The position numbers were made by a program, and so were the translations under genes. DNA of 64,000 nt from Exobacillus caeni (lineage in GTDB: Bacteria > Bacillota > Bacilli > Bacillales > Guptibacillaceae): contig NZ_SWLG01000005.1 of NCBI RefSeq assembly GCF_005747095.1, positions 1 to 64,000 on the forward strand. Direction: 5' to 3'. Below the pieces are notes generated by a model. That model searched no databases. It was given only the letters and a program-made list of their open reading frames with translations, and was not told where the DNA came from. Below are positions 7,785 through 16,968 of the stretch, in pieces. Position 1 is the first letter of the stretch; the number at the start of each line of letters is the position of its first letter.

Positions 7785-9026
7785 ATGAAGGCTGCAGGTA
7801 TTATAGTGGAATATAATCCTTTTCACAATGGGCATTTTTATCATTTGCAAGAAACGAAGAAACATTCAAACGCAGAAGTCATCGTTGCGGTGATGAGCGG
7901 TTATTTTCTTCAGAGGGGAGAGCCTGCGCTAGTCGACAAATGGACTAGAACAAAAATGGCGCTCCAAAACGGGGCAGACATCGTTGTGGAATTGCCCTAC
8001 GCATTCGCAACGCAAAAAGCTGAAATATTTGCAGGAGGAGCTGTGTCTATACTAGATTCCCTCTTCGTTTCAGAGCTTGTTTTTGGCAGTGAAGAGGGGA
8101 AAATCGATCCATTCCTGAATACCGTTACACTGTTGGATGACCAACGTGCGGAATATGATTCTCTTGTGAAGGAATATATACATAAGGGCCACAGCTATCC
8201 TAAGTCCACCTCGCTCGCATTCCAGGAGCTAAAAGGGACCAATCATTGTGCTGACCTTTCGCAGCCAAATAATATTCTCGGCTACCATTACGTAAAAGCG
8301 ATCCATGATCAAAACTCTTCTATTAAGCCAGAAACCGTCCTGCGTACCAAAGCCGGTTATCATGATGCCGAATTTAGTGATGCGTCCATCGCAAGTGCGA
8401 CAAGTATTCGGAAAAAGCTCCTTTTTGAAAAGGAGCCTATTGGTTCAGTTGAAAGTTATCTGCCGGAAAGATCATTTATCCACTTAAAGCATTTTATAAA
8501 ACAATATCAGTTTCTTCATGGCTGGAACCGGTTGTTTCCATACTTGAAATACAGACTCTTAACAGCTGGCAGGCAAGAACTTTCCGCTGTTTACGAAGCA
8601 GAGGAAGGTCTTGAGAACCGTCTGGTCGAATGTGTTCGAACCGCCGCTTCTTTTGAAGAATTCATGGAACATGTAAAAACGAAACGTTACACATGGACAC
8701 GCCTGCAAAGGCTATGCGTCCATGTTCTGACAAACGCAAGGAAAAGCGATATGTCCCCTGCGTTAGAAACAGGAAAAGCAAGCTACATAAAGCTTTTAGG
8801 AATGAGTAAATCAGGACAGGAATACTTAGGCACCATAAAGAAGCGATCACGACTACCGATCATATCAAACCAAAACCAATATGAGGATCCGTTTATACAG
8901 CTAGACCGTAAAGCTGCTGATTGTTATGCTCTTGGCTTTCCAGAACATTTCAGGAAAGAATGGCTGCAGAAAGAATATACTACCTCCCCGATTCGGTATG
9001 ATGAAATCAACAGAAAGTTTCAATAA
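7785..9026 (+). CDS. tmcAL: tRNA(Met) cytidine acetate ligase
   Basis: A 413-residue nucleotidyltransferase-like enzyme (YlbM). In B. subtilis it makes N4-acetylcytidine at the wobble base of elongator tRNA-Met from acetate and ATP. The N-terminal ATP-binding HxGH motif is visible as HNGH at residues 14-17, after EYNPF. A second conserved segment SATSIRKKL lies near residue 206. Length matches the family. Transcription is divergent from ylbN and convergent with ylbL, with which it shares a terminator. Confidence 0.96.
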   Translation: MKAAGIIVEYNPFHNGHFYHLQETKKHSNAEVIVAVMSGYFLQRGEPALVDKWTRTKMALQNGADIVVELPYAFATQKAEIFAGGAVSILDSLFVSELVFGSEEGKIDPFLNTVTLLDDQRAEYDSLVKEYIHKGHSYPKSTSLAFQELKGTNHCADLSQPNNILGYHYVKAIHDQNSSIKPETVLRTKAGYHDAEFSDASIASATSIRKKLLFEKEPIGSVESYLPERSFIHLKHFIKQYQFLHGWNRLFPYLKYRLLTAGRQELSAVYEAEEGLENRLVECVRTAASFEEFMEHVKTKRYTWTRLQRLCVHVLTNARKSDMSPALETGKASYIKLLGMSKSGQEYLGTIKKRSRLPIISNQNQYEDPFIQLDRKAADCYALGFPEHFRKEWLQKEYTTSPIRYDEINRKFQ

Positions 9027-9036
9027 CAAATGAAAT

Positions 9037-9070
9037 AGCAAAGGATGAGGGGGCTCCCTCATCCTTTGCT
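9037..9070. terminator. Shared terminator of tmcAL and ylbL
   Basis: Perfect inverted repeat AGCAAAGGATGAGGG with a short GGCT loop, between the converging genes. Its right arm overlaps the last codons of ylbL. Confidence 0.8.
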
Positions 9071-10102
9071 GCTGTTTAGCTTTTTCAAATAGTCCAGTGC
9101 ATCTTTAAATGTTTCTACAGGAACGATCTTCATTTCAGTTTCTATATCTTTTGCAGCTTCCACTGCGTCATCATAGTTATTATGAGCTACCGGAGCAAAG
9201 AAAACCTCGGCTTTCGCTTTATCTGCAGCAACTATTTTTTGTTTGATGCCACCTATAGGTCCCACTTCTCCATCCTGGTTGATCGTTCCAGTTCCAGCGA
9301 TCTGGTATCCTTTCGTATAATCCGTTTCCGTTAACTGGTTATAAATTTCTAGCGTGAACATTAGGCCGGCAGATGGTCCGCCAATCTGGTTTGTATCAAT
9401 TTTGATATCTGGTTCCGTTTTAACCTCTGTTGCTGTAATCGGACCTGTAATCCCAATACCGGCCTTATCTTCCGGAGCGTTAAACTTCTCGGGAAAAGAA
9501 GCCATTGAAACCTGTACCTCCACGGTTTTCCCATCGCGCCTTAATGTTATAGTTACACTGTCCCCTTTTTCCTTACCGCCAAGTATCTTAAGCAATTGTT
9601 CCGTTGTATCGACTGTTGTTCCGTCGACTTCGACGATCATATCTCCGAGTTTCAGTTTTCCTTCAGCAGGCATGCCTTCGATGATATCTGTCACAAGCAC
9701 TCCATTATTGATGACTTCAACTTCTTTTCCCGCATTCCTATATGCGACAATCGTTGCATTTTTCTGTGAGCTTGACATTACCTCAAGCTGGCGCTGATGG
9801 TATTCTTCATCCGTTTCACCTTCACGGCGAATATCCTCTTTCGGATAAATATGATGGTACTCGTTGAACATCGCCCACAAATACTGTACGATGTTCGCTT
9901 CTCCGATCCGGACCGTGGTCAACATAAACTCCCCCCTGTCCTGGTTCCCTCCATCTACCTCAATCACATTATCGAGTGCTTTTGCTTCTCCGGGCGTGGT
10001 AACATAATACGGCAGGCGCACAAAAGTGATCAGTGCGGCCAATACAATGATTATGACCCACAAGTAAGATATTTTCACTGTTCTTTTCGTTGATCCGCTC
10101 AT
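9059..10102 (-). CDS. ylbL: Membrane-anchored PDZ/Lon-type serine protease YlbL
   Basis: A 347-residue protein with an N-terminal membrane anchor (about residues 12-31), a PDZ domain (about 125-205) and a Lon-like proteolytic domain. The catalytic serine is in GGPSAG (about residue 244) and the lysine in GGIKQK (about 287), the Ser/Lys dyad of Lon. B. subtilis YlbL degrades the cell-division inhibitor YneA after DNA damage, and streptococcal SepM of this family processes pheromones. The ATG at 10102 overlaps the ylbK stop codon as ATGA, and GGAAGGAG precedes it; a start at 10120 would lie inside ylbK. Translational coupling with ylbK is likely. Confidence 0.95.
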   Translation of the reverse strand: MSGSTKRTVKISYLWVIIIVLAALITFVRLPYYVTTPGEAKALDNVIEVDGGNQDRGEFMLTTVRIGEANIVQYLWAMFNEYHHIYPKEDIRREGETDEEYHQRQLEVMSSSQKNATIVAYRNAGKEVEVINNGVLVTDIIEGMPAEGKLKLGDMIVEVDGTTVDTTEQLLKILGGKEKGDSVTITLRRDGKTVEVQVSMASFPEKFNAPEDKAGIGITGPITATEVKTEPDIKIDTNQIGGPSAGLMFTLEIYNQLTETDYTKGYQIAGTGTINQDGEVGPIGGIKQKIVAADKAKAEVFFAPVAHNNYDDAVEAAKDIETEMKIVPVETFKDALDYLKKLNSSKG

Positions 10103-10887
10103 TCCATTTTCTCCTTCCATTCGGCGATAGAAGCTGTGATGGTTTCCATGTTTCTTATCGTTTCCTCTTCACCTATTTGAATCATTTCTTCTATGTTTGT
10201 AAATGCTTTGGAATTATAGGATTCAAGCGCAGGTTTCAACATAATATCTGCTGTAACTTCATGAATTCTAACCATTTCTTTTTGCATAATATCAATGCTT
10301 TGAAGGATAACGTCTATAATCGATGTTACCTCGGCTACAGGCTTTACATTCGATACGTCTACGGCGATTACAAAGTCAGACCCCATGTCCTTAACGACAG
10401 AAACGGGAACCCGATCGATTACTCCGCCATCTACTAATAGCCGGTCATCTATTTTTTCCGGTACAAGAATGCCGGGAATAGAAATGCTTGCGCGTACAGC
10501 ATCAGCGATAGAACCTGATCTATAGATAACCTTCTCTCCCTTTAATAAATCGGTAGCAACAACTGACAGAGGAGGAGAGAGGTCCTCGATTCTTTTTCCA
10601 TGTGTCAAGGTATTTATCAGATTCTTTACCTTGTTCCCTGCAATGAAACCCATTTTAGGTACGGTAAAATCAAGATAATACTTCCTCTTAAAAAGGCTTG
10701 CCATCTTCTCCATTGTCTTTATATCATGTCCTGCACCATAGATGGCCCCTACTAATGCCCCCATACTGCTTCCTGCAATATAATCTATGGGGATGCCTGC
10801 TTCGGTCAAAGCTTTGATCACTCCTACGTGAGCAAAGCCCCTTGCACCACCTGATCCAAGCGCCAGACCTATTTTAGGCTCTGTCAC
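10099..10887 (-). CDS. ylbK: Patatin-like phospholipase/esterase YlbK
   Basis: A 262-residue patatin-family hydrolase. The oxyanion glycine loop GSGGARG (residues 11-17), the nucleophile elbow GSSMG with Ser41, and the catalytic aspartate in LVDGGV (about 150-155) are all present, so the Ser-Asp dyad is intact. Substrate is unknown; family members (RssA/NTE type) hydrolyse acyl esters. It starts with GTG after AGGGGGAATAAC. The stop codon is shared with the start of ylbL (ATGA), a layout kept in B. subtilis. Confidence 0.93.
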   Translation of the reverse strand: MTEPKIGLALGSGGARGFAHVGVIKALTEAGIPIDYIAGSSMGALVGAIYGAGHDIKTMEKMASLFKRKYYLDFTVPKMGFIAGNKVKNLINTLTHGKRIEDLSPPLSVVATDLLKGEKVIYRSGSIADAVRASISIPGILVPEKIDDRLLVDGGVIDRVPVSVVKDMGSDFVIAVDVSNVKPVAEVTSIIDVILQSIDIMQKEMVRIHEVTADIMLKPALESYNSKAFTNIEEMIQIGEEETIRNMETITASIAEWKEKME

Positions 10888-11090
10888 CGTTATTCCCCCT
10901 TTAAATGAGGCTGTTTACTTGTTTATATGGTCTAAAATCGGACAACATACGTATATTTTATTATCGGACATGTTTACCTGATATCACACGTTACACTTTA
11001 TCCCTATTTTATAAATTGCTAAACATTCTAGCTCTGTTTTGTTGAGCGTGAAGATCGAACCAGTCTATGCTGCAAGAGGGGGCCTAAAAG

Positions 11091-12317
11091 TTGGACCGAT
11101 CGCTTTGGAAAACGATTTTTATGTCAGCATCCTTTACTTTTTTAGCCTGTATATTAATTATTTATCCCAAACACTCATTAGATGCCTCCATCGAAGGACT
11201 TAACATGTGGTGGGAAGTTGTGTTCCCATCTCTTCTGCCGTTTTTTATTGTCTCTGAGATCTTGATCGGAATCGGAGTGGTCCGATTCATTGGAATATTG
11301 CTTGAGCCGCTAATGCGCCCTGTCTTTCGCGTCCCCGGTGTCGGTGGTTTTGTGTGGGCAATGGGCCTTGCATCAGGTTTTCCTGCAGGAGCCAAATTTA
11401 CTGCACGCCTCCGCCAGGAAAGGCAGCTTACCAGCATAGAAGCCGAAAGACTCGTTTCCTTTACCAACTGTTCGAACCCGCTGTTTATATTTGGCGCTGT
11501 GGCAGTCGGTTTCTTCCATAATGCATCCCTGGGCCTGCTTCTTGCAGCAGCCCACTATGGCGGGAACATTTGTGTAGGGATATTAATGAGATTTCATGGA
11601 CTTTCCTCCAACGAGAGAACGGAAAAAGATAACCTTGAATCTAACAGGTTAGCATCAGCAGTAATAGCACTTCACGAAACGAGAAAAAAGGATGATCGGC
11701 CAATCGGTAAAATTATTGGCGATGCAGTCCATTCTTCTATCCAAACACTTCTGATGGTTGGTGGATTCATTATCCTTTTCTCTGTATTAAACGAGCTACT
11801 TAGCGTAGTTCAGGTGTCACAGCTATTGTCAGTTATCTTCACCATCCTGCTTTCTGCTTTTCATTTTCCTGCAGACCTAAGCATGCCGCTTCTTTCAGGT
11901 TTATTCGAAATAACGCTCGGGAGCAGGTTAACGAGTGAAACCGAACATGCTACATTGCTTCAGCAGGCAATTATGACAAGTTTCATTCTTGCGTTCAACG
12001 GTTTCTCTGTTCAAGCTCAAGTAGCAAGCATTCTCGCTGAAACCGATATACGATTCCAACCTTTTTTTGTGGCGCGGATTCTTCATGGATGCTTCGCCGC
12101 TGCCATTACTCTTATTTTATGGCAGCCGCTTTACGCAAGCCAGCAAAACGACCAGGGGGCAAAACATGTATTTGCCATGTTCGGGCAATTGTCCAAAACG
12201 GATACTTTGCAAGCTTATTGGGATATGTTTACTATGTACAGCCCTTTTGTAACATGCTTCGCTCTTCTTCTTTTTATCATTCTCTCCATCAATAAACTGA
12301 GAGGGAAGTTGGTTTAA
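11091..12317 (+). CDS. ylbJ: Sporulation integral membrane protein YlbJ
   Basis: A 408-residue protein with eight or more predicted membrane segments and two internally similar nucleoside-recognition (Gate) domains: residues about 40-160 (LLPFFIVSEIL, PGVGGFVWAMGLASGFPAGA) and about 215-330. YlbJ is required for a normal spore cortex in B. subtilis and is made in the mother cell. TTG at 11091 follows AGAGGGGGC. An imperfect SigE-like pair (TTATATG near 10925 and CATACGTAT near 10947) is seen far upstream but is weak evidence. Confidence 0.93.
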   Translation: MDRSLWKTIFMSASFTFLACILIIYPKHSLDASIEGLNMWWEVVFPSLLPFFIVSEILIGIGVVRFIGILLEPLMRPVFRVPGVGGFVWAMGLASGFPAGAKFTARLRQERQLTSIEAERLVSFTNCSNPLFIFGAVAVGFFHNASLGLLLAAAHYGGNICVGILMRFHGLSSNERTEKDNLESNRLASAVIALHETRKKDDRPIGKIIGDAVHSSIQTLLMVGGFIILFSVLNELLSVVQVSQLLSVIFTILLSAFHFPADLSMPLLSGLFEITLGSRLTSETEHATLLQQAIMTSFILAFNGFSVQAQVASILAETDIRFQPFFVARILHGCFAAAITLILWQPLYASQQNDQGAKHVFAMFGQLSKTDTLQAYWDMFTMYSPFVTCFALLLFIILSINKLRGKLV

Positions 12318-12391
12318 AAATACCAATATAGAAAACTCGACCACCATTTTCTTCAGCTTATAGATAAACATCCTATACTGTAAAGAAAAGG

Positions 12392-12949
<558 letters not shown>

Positions 12950-12953
12950 CTAT

Positions 12954-13526
12954 CTAACTGTTCATCTCTAACTCGTATCTATAGATGGTAATTCCTGTTT
13001 TACCGCTATAGGTTTCAAACTTTATTTTATTTAACCCATTCAAGTTTTCAGGAAGCTCTACATCTGTTAAATGTTCCACAACAATTTGAGCTTCAGGCAA
13101 TAATAAATCAAAGGAAGTAATTTTCTCTAGATCTGAAAGTATCCGCTGTTTATGATAGGGCGGATCCAGAAGGACTAACGAAAATTTAACATCGTCTCGT
13201 TTTTTTAATGCTTTCAACGCCCTGTTGGAATCATTACGATACACTTCTGTTCTTTCTAGATATCCGCATTGGGCAAGATTCCACTTAATGACTTCAATCG
13301 CTTTGCTGTCACGATCAACCGTAACCAGATGGTCCATCCCTCTGCTTAATGCTTCTATACCGAGTGCACCGCTCCCACCGTACAGGTCAAGCACTGTTCC
13401 GCTTTCAAAAAATGGGCCGATCATGTTGAAAATCGATTCTCTTACCTTGTCAGTAGTCGGCCTGGTTGTTTGGCCTGGCACTGGCTTGAGATGTCTGCCT
13501 TTGCACTCGCCTGCAATAATTCGCAT
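12954..13526 (-). CDS. rsmD: 16S rRNA (guanine966-N2)-methyltransferase RsmD
   Basis: A 190-residue SAM-dependent methyltransferase that modifies 16S rRNA. The SAM-binding motif I (VLDLYGGSGALGIEALSRG, about residues 46-64) and the catalytic DPPY motif (about 126) are visible. The frame is open back to 13553, but the family starts with MRIIAGECKG, so ATG 13526 is chosen. First gene of rsmD-coaD. The csfG small RNA lies between it and the next minus-strand gene, on the opposite strand. Confidence 0.96.
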   Translation of the reverse strand: MRIIAGECKGRHLKPVPGQTTRPTTDKVRESIFNMIGPFFESGTVLDLYGGSGALGIEALSRGMDHLVTVDRDSKAIEVIKWNLAQCGYLERTEVYRNDSNRALKALKKRDDVKFSLVLLDPPYHKQRILSDLEKITSFDLLLPEAQIVVEHLTDVELPENLNGLNKIKFETYSGKTGITIYRYELEMNS

Positions 13527-13623
13527 TTTTATCCCAACCTTATCTTTTTCCATTATTCTTCATTATCCTACCATAAAAAATCTGAAAGCTAAAACTTCTT
13601 ATCAAATTTAGTCGAAATTCAAC

Positions 13624-13652
13624 GTATAATAATACCGTACGTGGTGATAATA
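13624..13652 (+). promoter_or_regulatory. Overlapping SigF/SigG promoter of csfG
   Basis: GTATA at 13624-13628 fits both the SigF (GYWTA) and SigG (GHATR) -35 consensus. GGTGATAATA at 13643-13652 matches the SigF -10 consensus GGnnAnAHTR at all defined positions, with a 14-bp spacer (one short of usual). The embedded GATAATA at 13646-13652 matches the SigG -10 CATWHTA at six of seven positions with a 17-bp spacer. This supports forespore transcription. Confidence 0.7.
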
Positions 13653-13658
13653 AAGCTA

Positions 13659-13792
13659 ACAACATCACTGTTGATGGTGTTGCCAACCGCGGAGAAGGCT
13701 TACGTTTCCCCATAAGTTCTTCTCCGGTTTCTCCTCTCCCATTTGCCTTTTCATAAAGGCACCCGCAGGATGATTCCTGCGGGCATTTTTTT
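13659..13792 (+). ncRNA. csfG: Sporulation small RNA CsfG (ylbH motif)
   Basis: A compact non-coding RNA of about 134 nt between rsmD (ylbH) and the ylbG side, the position of B. subtilis csfG, which is transcribed opposite to ylbH in the forespore. Four stem-loops are visible: AACATCA/TTGATGGTGTT (13659-13681), a long stem AACCGCGGAGAAGGCTTA with TAAGTTCTTCTCCGGTT (13685-13729), TGCCTTT-TCAT-AAAGGCA (13744-13761), and the terminator CCCGCAGGA/TCCTGCGGG with a T run (13762-13792). The single-stranded stretch TTTCTCCTCTCCC (about 13728-13740) is complementary to Shine-Dalgarno sequences, a possible target-pairing site. No open frame is found in it. Identity rests on position, promoter type and structure, not on an alignment. 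Confidence 0.78.
13762..13792 (+). terminator. Terminator of csfG
   Basis: Nine-pair GC-rich stem CCCGCAGGA / TCCTGCGGG with a TGAT loop and seven T residues; the T run lies on the plus strand only, which fixes the strand of the RNA. Confidence 0.93.
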
Positions 13793-13805
13793 GCCGTTTA
13801 ATCAT

Positions 13806-14129
13806 TTATCCAAGATCCAGGTCTCCATCAAATGAATCCACCTGAATACCGTCCCACTGATTGTTGATCCAGGCGTCCCAGTCGTTAACGCTCAGGTCTG
13901 TATGGTTTAAAATATAATCCTCTACTTCTTCAAGAGAACTGTCTTTTAAAAGCTCTGCTTCTTGTTCGGATATTATGCGATGAACCACAAGCACAATGAG
14001 GATATCTGTAATAATGGTTCCTTTAAGGAGGTTTTTATCAACCGTTTCTTTTTGCGATACATTTCTCCCCTGCCAATAGAGGAACAACAACAATCCGATC
14101 ATAAGGAATAAAACAAGAACAGAAACCAT
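13806..14129 (-). CDS. Small membrane-anchored protein of unknown function
   Basis: A 107-residue protein with one N-terminal membrane segment (about residues 2-20) followed by a cytoplasmic or extracytoplasmic acidic tail rich in Asp and Trp (NDWDAWINNQWDG). A second, weaker hydrophobic stretch (IITDILIVLVVHRII) occurs near residues 39-53. The second ATG is chosen because GGAGG lies eight bases before it. I do not recognise the family. It lies just beyond csfG, convergent with it, with no terminator of its own visible. Confidence 0.72.
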   Translation of the reverse strand: MVSVLVLFLMIGLLLFLYWQGRNVSQKETVDKNLLKGTIITDILIVLVVHRIISEQEAELLKDSSLEEVEDYILNHTDLSVNDWDAWINNQWDGIQVDSFDGDLDLG

Positions 14130-14276
14130 AAACATTGCCTCCCTTATTTTTTAATGAAACCGCTTTCCCCTTTTCATTCTAACTGTTACATGCTACAGTA
14201 TGAAAGGAGCACAAAGGATTTCTATCAACTATTGGAAAAGATATGAAGTTTTTTTATTTGAGAGGAGCCTGCCCGA

Positions 14277-14666
14277 ATGATTCAGCGATTTATTGAGTTA
14301 GGTGAAGGTTATAATGATGTTTATGAGCTTTTAGAAATTGCAAGAACCAATGAACATAGGATTCAGCAACTACTTCTTTTACATACAGAAAAAAACAATC
14401 ATCCTGTCGTTTCGTTCGTAGTTGTGCTACAACCATCAAGAACAGGGAATTTCCAGCCGCTTTATACATGCAGAGAAGGAATTCCTTATGATGCGGAAAA
14501 CAAAAACAAACGGGTGCAATTGTTTGAAGAATTAAGCGAAACGGTAAACCTTCCAATAATCTCGTTAGAAGTGAAACCTTCTTCGATGTTTAAGGATAAA
14601 GAACTCTATTACAATCATTTAATCGGAATACTCCGTTTAAACAACCTTATCTCTCCTTTATCATAA
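14277..14666 (+). CDS. Conserved protein of unknown function (DUF7147-like)
   Basis: A 129-residue soluble protein. It has no membrane segment or signal peptide. The conserved-looking core is VVSFVVVLQPSRTGNFQPLY followed by CREGIPY. It resembles a small family often seen beside ylbG in Bacillaceae (recalled as DUF7147, sometimes mislabelled as a kinase); that assignment is from memory. GAGGAG nine bases before the ATG is a good ribosome-binding site. It shares a bidirectional terminator with the convergent exporter gene. Confidence 0.75.
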   Translation: MIQRFIELGEGYNDVYELLEIARTNEHRIQQLLLLHTEKNNHPVVSFVVVLQPSRTGNFQPLYTCREGIPYDAENKNKRVQLFEELSETVNLPIISLEVKPSSMFKDKELYYNHLIGILRLNNLISPLS

Positions 14667-14681
14667 ACTATTTTATCAAAT

Positions 14682-14717
14682 ACAACAAAACCTCTCGATA
14701 ATGAGAGGTTTTGTTGT
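14682..14717. terminator. Bidirectional terminator
   Basis: Perfect 14-bp stem ACAACAAAACCTCTC... pairing with GAGAGGTTTTGTTGT around a GATAAT loop, between converging genes. Confidence 0.88.
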
Positions 14718-14723
14718 ACATTA

Positions 14724-15947
14724 TTAATGAAAAGCTTCTTTTGCCTGATAATAAGGTTTGTTCTGCCGTCCCAGCTCCGGTAGAACCTTCCATTTAACAA
14801 AAACGACGTTTATGAGGAGTATTGCTCCCCCAAAAAGAAACAGCGCTCTTGTGCCTGCCATCGAGGCCAGCCACCCTCCTATTACAGGGCCAAGCATGTT
14901 CCCTAAATATACAGCACTGTTAGAAAAACCGTAAGTCCTGCTTTCCATCCCTTCTGGAGCAAGTTTTTTAATAAGTGAATTTACCGAAGGAAGCAATCCG
15001 CCTATACATAATCCCAGCATGAATCTCAGTGCGATCAACTGCCAGAGATCTACCACAAACGCCTGAGGAATAGAAAATGCCGCAGCTCCTATCAACGTAT
15101 AGTACAACACGTTCTGGGAACCTTTTTGATCACCAAGTTTTCCAAGCTTTGGAGACACGATCATGTTTGCAAATCCCATGACTGACGGGGCTATCCCGGC
15201 AAACAGCGCAACATTCTGCCCATCCGTTAACTTTTGGACAAACAATGGAATCAACGGGTTCATCCCAAGCAGTGCAAACTGAATTAAAAAGCCAACAACA
15301 AAAAGGGATAAAATTGGGGAATTCCCTGTTACTCGCTTGAAATCCTGTACCGCGTTGGTCTTTTCTTTTTGTGACGTAGGGATAGATTCCTCTTTGACAA
15401 ACATTAAAACGACGATAGCCGCAATCAAAATACATACTCCTGTAATGTTAAAAATCATTCGAAAGCCAAATGATTCCGCCATGATCCCACCGAACAGAGG
15501 GCCGCAAATTGCACCTGCAACGGCACCCGAATTCAGCGTTCCAAGGGCATAGCCTACATGTTTTTTGGGTGTGTTCGTAGCTACAAGTGCGATCGAAGCA
15601 GGGATAAACCCTGAAATTACCCCGTTTAATAATCGTAGCAGCAAAAGAGAAACAGGTCCTGTAGCGAATCCGGTCAGTATGATAACGACTGCCATCCCGA
15701 ATCCAGACCGCAATATCATAAGCTTTCTTCCATGCCTGTCCGCCATTCTACCCCAGAAAGGAGAAAATAAAAAAGCGGTAAAAAAATTGGCGCCAAATAT
15801 AAAACCGGCCCATATACTTACTTCTTTCCCCGCTACCCCTAACTCTTGAAGATACAGCGGAAGAAATGGCATGATCATTGTCATTGCACCGAGCACTAAA
15901 AATTGACAAACAAACAATATCCATACATTTCGTTTCCACGATGACAT
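14724..15947 (-). CDS. MFS drug/metabolite efflux transporter
   Basis: A 407-residue major facilitator with about 12 membrane segments. The signature loop between segments 2 and 3 is visible as GRMADRHGRKLMI (about residues 65-77), and segment 5 carries the antiporter-type motif GALNSGAVAGAICGPLFGG-like sequence (about 136-154), which points to a proton-coupled exporter of the multidrug DHA1 group (MdtG/NorA-like). Substrate cannot be predicted. It is monocistronic and inserted in the ylb block relative to B. subtilis. Confidence 0.88.
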   Translation of the reverse strand: MSSWKRNVWILFVCQFLVLGAMTMIMPFLPLYLQELGVAGKEVSIWAGFIFGANFFTAFLFSPFWGRMADRHGRKLMILRSGFGMAVVIILTGFATGPVSLLLLRLLNGVISGFIPASIALVATNTPKKHVGYALGTLNSGAVAGAICGPLFGGIMAESFGFRMIFNITGVCILIAAIVVLMFVKEESIPTSQKEKTNAVQDFKRVTGNSPILSLFVVGFLIQFALLGMNPLIPLFVQKLTDGQNVALFAGIAPSVMGFANMIVSPKLGKLGDQKGSQNVLYYTLIGAAAFSIPQAFVVDLWQLIALRFMLGLCIGGLLPSVNSLIKKLAPEGMESRTYGFSNSAVYLGNMLGPVIGGWLASMAGTRALFLFGGAILLINVVFVKWKVLPELGRQNKPYYQAKEAFH

Positions 15948-16052
15948 ATTTTCACTTCCTTTAACTAACGTACCCCATTATACTTCGAATTCCGAAATAT
16001 TCAAGGGAACTGCTTAATTTTTTTAGGAAGTGGAAATAAAAGCACAAGATGC

Positions 16053-16086
16053 AAAAAAAGAACCTTCTCCTCAGAAAGGTTCTTTT
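16053..16086 (-). terminator. ylbG terminator
   Basis: Stem AAAAGAACCTT / AAGGTTCTTTT with flanking A and T runs, at the 3' end of ylbG. Confidence 0.85.
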
Positions 16087-16360
16087 AAAGTCCCATTTTA
16101 TAATCATATTCTTTTGCTTTATCTGGTTTTGCATTTTGGTACTCTGTTTTAACATCCGGTCGCATAGACTTTTCAATCCGTTTAACAAAATGCAAGGATT
16201 CCAGCTTTTGAATCGTTTGTTCAATCGAGTCATCGTTAACATATAAGATGACATATTTCTTTCTTGTTGAAACATAGTGGACATTCCCATATCTTCGCAA
16301 CTGCTTTGCATATTTTAAAGAATGAATATAGACAGCAAGGCCTCTTCTTAGAACAAACAT
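16085..16360 (-). CDS. ylbG: YlbG family protein (DUF2129)
   Basis: A 91-residue protein of the YlbG/DUF2129 family, cytoplasmic and of unknown function. The N-terminal block RRGLAVYIHSLKYAKQLRRY and the central YVSTRKKYVILYVN are the conserved parts. The start ATG 16360 follows AAAGGGG. The usual neighbours are ylbF on one side and rsmD on the other; here an exporter gene, a DUF7147-like gene and csfG lie between ylbG and rsmD. Confidence 0.93.
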   Translation of the reverse strand: MFVLRRGLAVYIHSLKYAKQLRRYGNVHYVSTRKKYVILYVNDDSIEQTIQKLESLHFVKRIEKSMRPDVKTEYQNAKPDKAKEYDYKMGL

Positions 16361-16512
16361 ATCGGTTCCCCTTTAGTTTTCTTTATTAAAACCTAGCATG
16401 ATTCAATCGATTTTACAATACCTTTACCATGATGCTATTGGTTGTGATACCTTAGAACTAAGGCTTATCTGTTATTATTCCTTTTTAATCCGTCATTAAA
16501 GAAGGTGTGAAT

Positions 16513-16833
16513 ATGGATATAAACAAACTGACTGAACAATTTTGTATAACGTTAAAAAATCAGGCCGAATTTGAATTTGACACAAAAATGCTGGCAGGTT
16601 CTTATTTTCTTTATGTTGAAACAGGTGTGGAAAGCACTCGGGAAAAAATTGAAAGCATGATAAAAAAGTCAGCCGCCTCCTGTATGAGGGGAAAAAGGCT
16701 AAACTTTGAAATTCACCATGTAAGAGTTCAGAACAAGACAAACGTCTATCGCTTTAGATTCCTTGTTCCTAATGAGAAAATGTTTTGCTGTGGAAACCTT
16801 TGCCAGGACTGCATTCGTTTTCGAAACAGTTGA
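16513..16833 (+). CDS. Small cysteine-containing protein of unknown function
   Basis: A 106-residue protein ending in a cysteine cluster (FCCGNLCQDCIRFRN, last 15 residues), which could bind a metal or iron-sulphur cluster. The body is mixed alpha/beta without membrane segments. ATG 16513 follows AAGAAGGTG; a GTG six bases earlier is possible. I do not recognise a family. It sits divergently from ylbG and converges on ylbF, whose own C-terminus is also cysteine-rich. Confidence 0.65.
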   Translation: MDINKLTEQFCITLKNQAEFEFDTKMLAGSYFLYVETGVESTREKIESMIKKSAASCMRGKRLNFEIHHVRVQNKTNVYRFRFLVPNEKMFCCGNLCQDCIRFRNS

Positions 16834-16902
16834 ATGTATAAAGGAAATTTTTTACCGGCGTCGGTCTTTCTCCTCCACAAAAGAGTTGCTATCCTATACT
16901 GT

Positions 16903-16942
16903 AAAAAAACCTTTCAAGGACACGGATAAGGCCCTTGAAAGG
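16903..16942 (-). terminator. ylbF terminator
   Basis: Stem CCTTTCAAGG / CCTTGAAAGG with a run of seven T on the minus strand just after it. Confidence 0.85.
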
Positions 16943-16968
16943 AATTGCTTTACTAAAAAATTGCTGTG

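Noticed and set aside
10888-11090. SigE promoter of ylbJ
   Set aside because: Only loose matches to the -35 and -10 boxes and spacing is off; kept as a remark only.
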